From the NCBI GenBank assembly GCA_027079895.1, contig JALWUZ010000489.1, positions 1 to 15,519 of the forward strand: 15,519 nt of DNA, given 5' to 3'. Shown one piece after another: positions 7,407 through 13,810 of this stretch; the first letter of the stretch is position 1; each line of letters starts with the position of its first letter. The notes under the pieces were generated by a model. That model was not told the DNA's origin. It saw only the letters and a program-made list of their open reading frames with translations, and did not search any database. Made by a program: the position numbers and the translations under genes. The stretch is from Anaerolineae bacterium. GTDB lineage: Bacteria; Chloroflexota; Anaerolineae; B4-G1.

Positions 7407-8348
7407 CTACCCCAGCACCGACCCCACGAAATCGCGTTGTCCGCGGGCGAAGTCCACGGCGGGCATGCGCCGTTTGCCGGCCAGTTGCACCTCGTCCAGA
7501 CGCAGAACTCCCGCCCCGGTGACGACGCCGACGCCGTCCCGCAGGGAGACGACGATCCCCGTCGCCCCGGTCACCGGGACGTCGGGGCGGGGAGTGGCCC
7601 GCCAGATGCGCAGCCGGCGTCCGCGCCAGGTGGTGAAAGCCCCCGGCCAGGGATCGAACGCCCGCACTTGCCGGTCGAGGGCCGTCGCCGGGCGTGTCCA
7701 GTCGAGCCGTCCGTCTTCCTTACGCAGTTGCGGCGCGTAGGTGACGCCCTCCTCCGGCTGCGGGGTCGGCGTCAGGTCGCCGGAGAGGTAGTGGGGCAGG
7801 GTCTCCAACAGCAGCGCAGCCCCCAGATGTGCCAGCCGCTCCCCCAGGGTCGCCCGCGTGTCGTCGGGGCGGACGGGCTCCTCCCTCTGGGCGACGATGG
7901 GGCCGGTGTCCAGCCCGACATCCATTTGCATAACGGTGACGCCGGTACGCTCGTCGCCGTGCAGGATGGCCGCCGCGATGGGGGCCGCTCCGCGCCAACG
8001 GGGGAGCAGGGAGGCGTGGACGTTCAGGCAGCCGTGAGAAGGCAACCCCAGCACCGCAGGGGGGAGAATCTGCCCGAAGGCGACGACGACGATGAGGTCA
8101 GGTCGGTACTCAGACAGACGGGCCAATGCCTCCTGGTTGCGCAGGGATCGTGGCTGGTAGAGTGGCAAGGAACGCTCCTCCGCTGCCCGCTTGACCGGCG
8201 AGGCGGCCGTCCGCCGTCCGCGCCCGGCCGGGCGGTCGGGCTGGGTGAGGACGGCGACGACTTCGACGGCGGGGGAGTCGGCCAGGGCCAGCAGGCTGGG
8301 GACGGCGAAGTCCGGCGTGCCCATGAAAATCGTGCGTGTTGCGGTCAT
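7407..8348 (-). CDS. fmt: Methionyl-tRNA formyltransferase
   Basis: Fmt formylates the methionine on initiator tRNA using 10-formyl-tetrahydrofolate, providing fMet-tRNA for translation initiation. The 313-residue length is normal for the family. The N-terminal catalytic domain starts TIFMGTPDFAVPSL. It carries the catalytic triad Asn109 and His111 (CLNVHASLLPRWRGAAPI) and Asp147 (MDVGLDTGP). The C-terminal OB-like tRNA-binding domain begins around residue 210 and contains the conserved-looking FDPWPGAFT. There is no SD before the ATG, but a good promoter ends 6 nt upstream, so the mRNA is probably leaderless. It is divergent from the pot operon. The usual partner def is not next to it; downstream lies RM1, after 140 bp. 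Confidence 0.96.
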   Translation of the reverse strand: MTATRTIFMGTPDFAVPSLLALADSPAVEVVAVLTQPDRPAGRGRRTAASPVKRAAEERSLPLYQPRSLRNQEALARLSEYRPDLIVVVAFGQILPPAVLGLPSHGCLNVHASLLPRWRGAAPIAAAILHGDERTGVTVMQMDVGLDTGPIVAQREEPVRPDDTRATLGERLAHLGAALLLETLPHYLSGDLTPTPQPEEGVTYAPQLRKEDGRLDWTRPATALDRQVRAFDPWPGAFTTWRGRRLRIWRATPRPDVPVTGATGIVVSLRDGVGVVTGAGVLRLDEVQLAGKRRMPAVDFARGQRDFVGSVLG

Positions 8349-8354
8349 AAGTAG

Positions 8355-8383
8355 ATTGTAGCACAGGAAAGCGGGAGGGACAA
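8355..8383 (-). promoter_or_regulatory. Sigma70-type promoter of fmt, predicted leaderless
   Basis: On the minus strand there is TTGTCC (8383-8378), a 17-bp spacer and TACAAT (8360-8355), with a TG one base before the -10 (extended -10). Counting the usual 7 nt from the -10 places the transcription start on the A of the fmt ATG at 8348. The -35 boxes of this promoter and the pot promoter are only 18 bp apart, back to back. Confidence 0.7.
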
Positions 8384-8401
8384 GTTGGGTTCACTGACTT
8401 T

Positions 8402-8429
8402 TTGACACTTCCAGACCGTGTGCTATAAT
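8402..8429 (+). promoter_or_regulatory. Consensus sigma70-type promoter of the pot operon
   Basis: Perfect TTGACA (8402-8407), a 16-bp spacer and perfect TATAAT (8424-8429), with TG just upstream of the -10. Transcription should begin near 8436 and reads towards potD. It is the best promoter in the window. A full consensus suggests high basal transcription, with control by a repressor or by the long leader. Confidence 0.85.
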
Positions 8430-8486
8430 ACGTCCGGTCATACGCCGGCTCATGGGCAGTACCCTTCCTCCCTGATTTTCTCTCTG

Positions 8487-8505
8487 GCCAACACGGACTG
8501 TTGGC
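8487..8505 (+). other. Leader hairpin 1
   Basis: GCCAACA (8487-8493) and TGTTGGC (8499-8505) form a perfect 7-bp stem around the 5-nt loop CGGAC. It is not followed by a T-run, so it does not look like an intrinsic terminator. Confidence 0.65.
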
Positions 8506-8524
8506 AAAGCCCTCATTCTTTCCA

Positions 8525-8558
8525 GGCCTCCGGGGTGTTGTGCTTTACCCCAGAGGTC
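8525..8558 (+). other. Leader hairpin 2
   Basis: GGCCTC-C-GGGGT (8525-8536) pairs with ACCCC-A-GAGGTC (8547-8558): 11 pairs including one G-U, one C-A mismatch and a 10-nt loop. The 3' arm contains AGAGG, the only candidate ribosome binding site for the ATG at 8565, so the stem could hide it. There is no T-run after it. Confidence 0.65.
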
Positions 8559-8564
8559 TAAATA

Positions 8565-8660
8565 ATGTTAAAAAGCCACGCAGAACAGAGAAAGGAGGTG
8601 CAGCAAAACCCAATAGCCCTCGCTTCACTCAGTGTCCGTGTTGATGACTCTCAAAACTAG
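8565..8660 (+). CDS. Possible 31-codon upstream leader peptide of potD (uncertain)
   Basis: The frame starts at ATG 8565 (MLKSHAEQRKEVQQNP...) and stops at TAG 8658-8660, 15 nt before the potD GTG. AGAGG (8552-8556) lies 8 nt before the ATG but is inside a hairpin. The peptide is polar, with no run of one amino acid typical of classic attenuators. It overlaps the orphan SD at 8589-8600. It may be only a chance frame; nothing but position supports it. Confidence 0.2.
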   Translation: MLKSHAEQRKEVQQNPIALASLSVRVDDSQN

Positions 8661-8675
8661 ACCAAGGAGGAAACC

Positions 8676-9848
8676 GTGTCCAGAAAATCCGGCAAATTTC
8701 TCATTTTGGTGCTGATGGTGCTCTCGGCTATCCTGAGCGCCTGCGGCCCGAAGACCACTCCGACCCCGACCCAGGAAGCGGCTCCGGCGGGAGAACCCAC
8801 GCAGGAGGCCGCGGCGGAGCGTCCCTTCGAGGGGCAGACGTTGCGGCTGCTGACCTGGGAGGGGTATGTCCCGGACGAGGTCAAGCAGGCCTTCGAGGAG
8901 GAGACCGGCGCCACGATCGAGATCACCTACATCTCCAACAACGGCGAGTTGGTCAGCAAGTTGCAGGCGACCGGCGGCGAGGGCTGGGACTTGGCCTCCC
9001 CGTCGGTGGACAACGTGGCCGCCGCCCAGGAGACTTACGAGATCTACCAGCCGATTGACATCTCCCGCCTGTCCAACTTGGGCAACGTGGTGCCCTCGAT
9101 GGTGGAGGCGGTCAAGAAGATGTCCACTGTCGGCGACACCTACTACTCCATCCCCTTCACCTGGGGCACTTCGGGCCTGATCGTCAACACCGCTAATGTG
9201 GACGAGCCGATCACCTCCTACGCCCAGTTGTGCGACCCCAAGTACGAGGGGCGCGTCACCTACCGGTTCCGCTACCCGACCTTCGTCGGGGCGGCCTACG
9301 GGCAGGGGTACGACCTGTTCTCCTACGTGGACGACGCCGACAAGTGGCGCGAGATTATGGAGAAGACGCTGCAATATCTGATTGACTGCAAGCCGAACGT
9401 GCGGGCCTACTGGACGACCCGTCAGGAGAACATTGATATGATGCTCTCCGGTGAGGCGTGGCTGGCCCAGGGCTGGGACGGCACCGGCTGGCTGCTGAGC
9501 CGGGAGAACCCCGACATCAAGTTCATCGCCCCGGAGGAGGGTGCGCTGGGCTGGATTGATACTTTCACCATTCCCGCCGGCTCTGAGAACCTCGACCTGG
9601 CTTACGCCTTCATAGACTTCAACTACCGGCCGGAGATCGCCGGGAAGGTCATCGCCGGGGGCGGGTTCATGTCCGCCGTGCAGGGGGCGACCGACTACAT
9701 TGACCCCGACCAGGCCGCGCTCATGAACGAGAGTTTCCCGCCGGAGGCGATTGACAACATCAACTGGTATCCTTCGCTGACGCCGGAGTTGGATGAGATC
9801 AACTCCGAGATGGAGGAGAAGTTGCGGGCCGCCGTCGGTGCCGACTAA
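8676..9848 (+). CDS. potD: PotD-like periplasmic/lipoprotein substrate-binding protein of a polyamine-type ABC transporter
   Basis: This is the extracytoplasmic binding protein that delivers substrate, by family precedent spermidine or putrescine, to the PotBC channel. The 390-residue product starts at a GTG with AAGGAGG at 5-nt spacing. It has a lipoprotein signal peptide with lipobox LSAC (Cys23), then a low-complexity TPTPTQEAAPAGEPTQEAA linker. The mature part follows the PotD pattern: LLTWEGYVPDEVKQAFEEETG, the GWDLASPS strand, TWGTSGLIVNTA, a LAQGWDGTGW ligand-wall segment and WIDTFTIPAGSENLDLAYAFIDF. It heads the operon, unlike E. coli, where potD is last. Related branches of the family bind other cations or amino-phosphonates, so the substrate is not certain. 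Confidence 0.9.
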   Translation: MSRKSGKFLILVLMVLSAILSACGPKTTPTPTQEAAPAGEPTQEAAAERPFEGQTLRLLTWEGYVPDEVKQAFEEETGATIEITYISNNGELVSKLQATGGEGWDLASPSVDNVAAAQETYEIYQPIDISRLSNLGNVVPSMVEAVKKMSTVGDTYYSIPFTWGTSGLIVNTANVDEPITSYAQLCDPKYEGRVTYRFRYPTFVGAAYGQGYDLFSYVDDADKWREIMEKTLQYLIDCKPNVRAYWTTRQENIDMMLSGEAWLAQGWDGTGWLLSRENPDIKFIAPEEGALGWIDTFTIPAGSENLDLAYAFIDFNYRPEIAGKVIAGGGFMSAVQGATDYIDPDQAALMNESFPPEAIDNINWYPSLTPELDEINSEMEEKLRAAVGAD

Positions 9849-9861
9849 CGCTTCGTATGCT

Positions 9862-9896
9862 CTCCCGCAGGTCGTCCCCGCGACGGCCTGCGGGAG
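9862..9896 (+). other. Long stem-loop between potD and potA
   Basis: CTCCCGCAGG (9862-9871) pairs perfectly with CCTGCGGGAG (9887-9896). The stem continues inward as TCGTC with GACGG, with one wobble, to about 15 pairs and a small CCCG-type loop. No T-run follows, and potA starts 23 nt later. In ABC operons such a stem commonly protects the 3' end of the binding-protein mRNA or partly terminates transcription, so that more binding protein than membrane subunit is made. Confidence 0.75.
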
Positions 9897-9919
9897 GCTC
9901 TCGTCGTCAGGAGTGAGAT

Positions 9920-11011
9920 ATGGCTCAGGAGATAGACGTAGAACTGGTGCATGTCACCAAGCGGTTCGGCGACTTGACGGCGGTAAACGATATTTCCTTC
10001 CAGGTGCCGCGTGGCTCGTTCTTCTCCATCCTCGGCCCCAGCGGGTGCGGCAAGACGACCACGCTCAAGACGATCGCCGGGTTCGAGGAGCCGGACGAGG
10101 GGGATGTCTACATCGGCGGGGAGCGGATGAACAACGTGCCGCCCAACCATCGCCCCGTCAACATGGTCTTTCAGCAACTGGCCCTCTTTCCGTTGATGAC
10201 CGTCTTCGACAACGTGGCCTTCGGCCTCAAGATGGCCCGCGTCCCCAAGAGCGAGCGCAAGGAGCGGGTGGAGCGGGTGCTGGAACAGGTCGGGCTGAAG
10301 GGGCTCGGCGACCGGAAGCCGGGGCAACTATCCGGCGGTCAGCAGCAACGGGTCGCCATCGCCCGCTGCCTGGTGCTCAACCCGACGGTGCTCCTGCTCG
10401 ATGAGCCGCTGGGGGCGTTGGATTTGAAACTGCGGGAGCAGATGAAAATCCAACTGAAGCAGTTGCAGCACCAGGTGGGCACGACGTTCATCTACATCAC
10501 TCACGACCAGAGCGAGGCGTTGGTGATGAGCGACCGGGTGGCGGTGATGAACGCCGGACGGCTGCTCCAGGTCGGTGCGCCGGACGAACTCTACACCAAC
10601 CCGCAGGATCCGTTCGTGGCCGCCTTCGTGGGGGAGAACAACGATATCCAGGGGACGGTGACGGGGTTGCACGGCGACCACGTTACGCTGGACGTCGGGC
10701 CGTTCCAGATCGCCGCTCCGGTGCATCCCCAGATGACGGTAGGGAGCCGCTTCCACAACTTCATCCGCCCGGAGAAGATGGTGCTGCTGCCGCCCGATAC
10801 CGGCAGAACGGAGCCGACCAATCAGGTGCCCGGCCTCATCCAGGACGTGATTTTCGATGGGGCGGTCGCCCGCGCGATCGTCGAGTTGACCGGCGGCCAG
10901 CAGGTGATGGTGCTGGTCACGCGCACCTCGGACGCTCCCCTGCCGGTGCGCGGCGAGGCGGTGCGTGTCGCCTGGGAGCCGCGCGACGCTCACTGCTTCC
11001 CGTTGGAGTGA
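9920..11011 (+). CDS. potA: PotA-like ATP-binding protein of the polyamine-type ABC transporter
   Basis: This is the cytoplasmic ATPase that powers import through PotBC. The 363-residue product has all the nucleotide-binding motifs: Walker A GPSGCGKTT (39-47), Q-loop (VFQQLALFP, around 85), signature LSGGQQQR (137-144), Walker B VLLLDEP (157-163), D-loop GALD and the H-switch His194 (YITHDQSEA). The C-terminal TOBE-type domain is present (NDIQGTVTGLHGDHVTLDVG and beyond), as expected for the PotA/MalK/PotG class. Start ATG 9920 follows AGGAGTGAG closely. It ends 16 nt before potB, with the potB SD inside the gap. Confidence 0.95.
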   Translation: MAQEIDVELVHVTKRFGDLTAVNDISFQVPRGSFFSILGPSGCGKTTTLKTIAGFEEPDEGDVYIGGERMNNVPPNHRPVNMVFQQLALFPLMTVFDNVAFGLKMARVPKSERKERVERVLEQVGLKGLGDRKPGQLSGGQQQRVAIARCLVLNPTVLLLDEPLGALDLKLREQMKIQLKQLQHQVGTTFIYITHDQSEALVMSDRVAVMNAGRLLQVGAPDELYTNPQDPFVAAFVGENNDIQGTVTGLHGDHVTLDVGPFQIAAPVHPQMTVGSRFHNFIRPEKMVLLPPDTGRTEPTNQVPGLIQDVIFDGAVARAIVELTGGQQVMVLVTRTSDAPLPVRGEAVRVAWEPRDAHCFPLE

Positions 11012-11027
11012 CAGGAGGTCGAGCGCG

Positions 11028-11939
11028 ATGAAGAGTTTGCACCGCTCCGGCGGGCCGCGACAGAAGTCCCGCATTCCCTGGGACCTGGTCATTCCCCTGA
11101 TTCCCCTCCTGTTGTGGCTCTTCCTGCTGTTGATTTTCCCCCACTTGCGGTTGCTGATGCTCTCGTTGATGAAGCGCGGCCAAAAATCCCTCGCCGAGGG
11201 CGGGATCTTCCTGGGGAATTATCTGAAGCCGTTCCAGGACCCCGACCACCTGTTCATCCGTGTTTTCATACGCACGATTCTCTTTTCCCTCATCAACACG
11301 CTGTTGACGCTGGCGGTGGCCTATCCGATCGCCTTCTACGTCGCCAAGGTGGTCAAGGGGATGCGCAAGTTCGTCCTCCTGGTTCTCATCGCGCTGCCGT
11401 ACTACATCAGCGAATTGGTGCGGGTCTACGCCTGGATGAACATCCTGCGGGAGACCGGCTTCCTCAACTATCTGTTGGTGGATGTCCTGCACGTGATGAG
11501 CCAGCCGGTGGAGTTCCTGTACAACACGGCCTCGTTGTTCGTCGTCTTCGTCTACTCGTCGGTGCTGCTGATGCTGATGCCGATCTACAGCAGCCTGGAG
11601 GGACTGCCGGATGAGCAGTTGCAGGCCGCCCAAGACCTGGGAGCCGGCCCGCTGGCGACTTTTACCCACATCGTCTTCCCGTCCAGCCTGCCGGGCGTCA
11701 CGGCCGGGTTCATTCTGGTGTTTATGATGAACGTGGGCGACTACCTCATCCCCAATCTAATCGGCGGCAAGAACAATTTGTGGGTGACGGAGATGATTTA
11801 CAATCGCTTCATCGTCTCCACGAATTGGAATCTGGGGGCAGCCTACAGCCTGGTGACGCTGGTGCTGACGACGTTCGTCGTCTGGCTGGGACTGCGTCTG
11901 ACCGGGCAGACGTTGCGGGGGGTGTTCAGTGAGCAGTAA
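11028..11939 (+). CDS. potB: PotB-like permease of the polyamine-type ABC transporter
   Basis: A 303-residue inner-membrane permease. A hydrophobic N-terminal helix (LVIPLIPLLLWLFLLLIF) is followed by a periplasmic stretch and about five more helices. The cytoplasmic EAA loop, the contact site for PotA, reads QAAQDLGAG from residue 199. The motif IALPYYISELVRVYAWMNIL is typical of PotB-type permeases. ATG 11028 (MKSLHRSGGP) was chosen because AGGAGG lies 9 nt before it; the frame is open further upstream but overlaps potA and lacks an SD. The 3' end overlaps potC by 11 nt. It should pair with PotC to form the channel. Confidence 0.93.
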   Translation: MKSLHRSGGPRQKSRIPWDLVIPLIPLLLWLFLLLIFPHLRLLMLSLMKRGQKSLAEGGIFLGNYLKPFQDPDHLFIRVFIRTILFSLINTLLTLAVAYPIAFYVAKVVKGMRKFVLLVLIALPYYISELVRVYAWMNILRETGFLNYLLVDVLHVMSQPVEFLYNTASLFVVFVYSSVLLMLMPIYSSLEGLPDEQLQAAQDLGAGPLATFTHIVFPSSLPGVTAGFILVFMMNVGDYLIPNLIGGKNNLWVTEMIYNRFIVSTNWNLGAAYSLVTLVLTTFVVWLGLRLTGQTLRGVFSEQ

Positions 11940-12915
11940 CGACCGCAAGATGCTCTCACGCCGTGGCGCTCAGCGGAGCCGCCTGGGGCGCAAGTTGTTG
12001 TGGTTGATTTACACGCTCTACGTGTTGGCGTTCTTGCTCTACCTCTATACCCCGCTGGCGTTGACCAGCATATTGGCCTTCAACGACCGCGATATTCCCT
12101 CGTTCCCCTGGTACGGCTTCACCACCGACTGGTTCTACAATCCCGACTTCGGCCAGGCTGGGTTGGAGGAGACCGGAGGGGCGGGGAACATCGGCACCGG
12201 GGCCACCGGCGGGCGGATGGGAGTCTTCAACGACGTGAAGATGATGAACGCTATCAAGACCAGTTTCATCGTGGCGGTGGCCGTGACGACTTTGAGCCTG
12301 CTGGTGGGGACGACGACGGCTTTCCTCTTCGAGCGGCAGCGGTTCTTCGCCGATGCCGCGCTTTATTTCGTGATGATGGCGCCGCTGGTCATCCCCGGAG
12401 TCATCCTGGGAGTGTCCATCCTGTCCTTCGGCAACTCCATCATCCTGTGGCTGCGGGGGATTTTCGGACGCGAGGCCATCCGGCCTATCGCTACCCTGCT
12501 GCGACCGGGACTGTTCATCGTCGTGCTGGGGCAGTTCAGTTGGATTGCGACGCTGGCGACGATGGTCATCAGCGCACGACTGCGCCGCTTCCCCATCGTG
12601 CAGGAAGAGGCGGCGATGGATTTGGGGGCCAATCGGTTCCAGGCGATTATGAACGTCACCATCCCCTACCTGACCCCGGCCTTCGTCAGCGCGGGAATCG
12701 TCTCCTTCTTGCTCTCGTTCGAGAATTTCGGGACGACGTTGTTTTTGATTGGGAACGACCCGACGCTGCCGATCCTGTTCTTCTCGCGGCTGCGGTTCTC
12801 GATCACGCCGGAGATCAACGCCGTCAGCGTGGTACTTATGGCCGGGACGGTGCTCTTCGGCGGGATCGTGATGGGATTGGGGCAGTTGCGCGGCCACATG
12901 AGCAGTGGGGGATGA
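11929..12915 (+). CDS. potC: PotC-like permease of the polyamine-type ABC transporter, with an expanded periplasmic loop
   Basis: This is the second channel subunit, 328 residues, begun by a GTG that overlaps the potB end by 11 nt. The first helix is WLIYTLYVLAFLLYLYTPLAL. The EAA loop reads EEAAMDLGANRFQAIMNVTIPYLTPA from residue 226. The conserved LPILFFSRLRFSITPEINAVS before the last helix fits PotC. The protein is clearly longer than E. coli PotC. Much of the extra length is a Gly-rich insert (about 71-108, including GGAGNIGTGATGGRMG) between helix 1 and the AIKTSF segment, on the outer face. The stop is 16 nt before the next gene, so the RM2 genes are probably transcribed with pot. Confidence 0.92.
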   Translation: MSSNDRKMLSRRGAQRSRLGRKLLWLIYTLYVLAFLLYLYTPLALTSILAFNDRDIPSFPWYGFTTDWFYNPDFGQAGLEETGGAGNIGTGATGGRMGVFNDVKMMNAIKTSFIVAVAVTTLSLLVGTTTAFLFERQRFFADAALYFVMMAPLVIPGVILGVSILSFGNSIILWLRGIFGREAIRPIATLLRPGLFIVVLGQFSWIATLATMVISARLRRFPIVQEEAAMDLGANRFQAIMNVTIPYLTPAFVSAGIVSFLLSFENFGTTLFLIGNDPTLPILFFSRLRFSITPEINAVSVVLMAGTVLFGGIVMGLGQLRGHMSSGG

Positions 12916-12931
12916 GGTAAGAGTCACTGCT

Positions 12932-13804
12932 ATGGACTGGAAATATTTCGCGGATTACAAGGAAGAGGCCCACAACTGGATAACTCTGTCAACCGGCGAA
13001 TACTACCCTGACGTTCTAAAGGATGCCGTTGCACTCTACACGCCGGTGTTGGAACTTTTCAAAAAGTTGTTGCTGACATCGGCTTCTTCCGCAGAACTGT
13101 TCTTGAGCATATCCGACCTCAGGCAGCCCTGGATGCGGGTTCAACTTTGCCGGGTGTTCAGAAGATACGTGAGCCCGTCCACGCCTGTCGAGATGTTGAA
13201 GAGGAAAACTCAGGCAGAGAGGATCGTAGCCCAATTCGGCGACAAGTTCCGACCGATACCGGAAGTGCAGGCGGCCTTCATGAGCCGTCCCTTGCCGGAC
13301 GAGGCCCTCTGTGCGCTCCTGTGGGAATATCACAGTCGCGGGCAGAAAGGCTACGACCTGACGGAGAGATTCTTCCGAATGTTCCGTGCGCGGTTCCCAC
13401 GATTGCACATCGAGGGGCCGGAACGAGCCGGGCAGGACATCCGTCTGGGGAACGTCTTCCCCCACTACCCCAACCCCAACCGGCCGGTGGACTTCATCAT
13501 CCGGGACGAGGATGGCGTGGCGGTTCTAGCGGTCGGTTTCGCGCGGTACGATTCCGACCGGGGCGGCGCACAGGAGGACGACCGCACAGGCGGTTACAGG
13601 AATTGTGCCGACGAGATGCTTTCCTACGCCCAAGACCACGACATAAACGCGAAAGTGCTCTTCCTGAATGACGGCCCCGGCCTGCTATTGGGTTCGATGT
13701 GGGATGACTACTCCGCGTTGGAAAAGAGTTGGCCGAGGAAGATTATGGTGCTGACTTTACGGATGATACCGGAGAGGCTAACCCTGGAATGGCTGCGCTC
13801 GTGA
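12932..13804 (+). CDS. Putative type II restriction endonuclease of unrecognised family
   Basis: A 290-residue soluble protein directly before, and 6 nt from, a DNA methyltransferase gene; this linkage is the main reason for the call. The N-terminal half is helical. A beta-hairpin then reads PVDFIIRDEDGVAVLAVGFARYD (Asp187 in the first strand). It is followed by a dense block RYDSDRGGAQEDDRTGGY (206-222) whose charged and Gly residues look like an active or DNA-binding site. In the usual PD-(D/E)XK pattern a Glu-x-Lys would stand where GFA is, so the catalytic set is atypical. I recall no named family with certainty. ATG 12932 was preferred over a GTG at 12905 that would overlap potC. The 5' end is lower in G+C (30/60 at 12961-13020) than potC (41/60 at 12841-12900). 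Confidence 0.6.
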   Translation: MDWKYFADYKEEAHNWITLSTGEYYPDVLKDAVALYTPVLELFKKLLLTSASSAELFLSISDLRQPWMRVQLCRVFRRYVSPSTPVEMLKRKTQAERIVAQFGDKFRPIPEVQAAFMSRPLPDEALCALLWEYHSRGQKGYDLTERFFRMFRARFPRLHIEGPERAGQDIRLGNVFPHYPNPNRPVDFIIRDEDGVAVLAVGFARYDSDRGGAQEDDRTGGYRNCADEMLSYAQDHDINAKVLFLNDGPGLLLGSMWDDYSALEKSWPRKIMVLTLRMIPERLTLEWLRS

Positions 13805-13810
13805 GAGGTT

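Larger units (their letters stand above)
8436..8675 (+). other. Long structured 5' leader of the pot operon mRNA
   Basis: About 240 nt separate the predicted transcript start from the potD GTG at 8676. It holds two hairpins (8487-8505 and 8525-8558) and a tract TTCCTCC (8465-8471) that is an exact complement of GGAGGAA in the potD ribosome binding site (8666-8672). It also holds a 12-nt SD match without a start codon (8589-8600) and a possible 31-codon upstream frame. I do not recognise a known riboswitch class. Attenuation or SD sequestration is an inference from these elements. Confidence 0.5.

Noticed and set aside
8525..8570. Intrinsic terminator in the pot leader
   Set aside because: The stem is strong, but the bases after it (TAAATAATG) are not a T-run, so I describe it only as a leader hairpin.
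8625..12927. Large minus-strand open frames opposite potD, potA, potB and potC
   Set aside because: Their products are His/Gln/Arg-rich mirror translations of strongly supported plus-strand transport genes.
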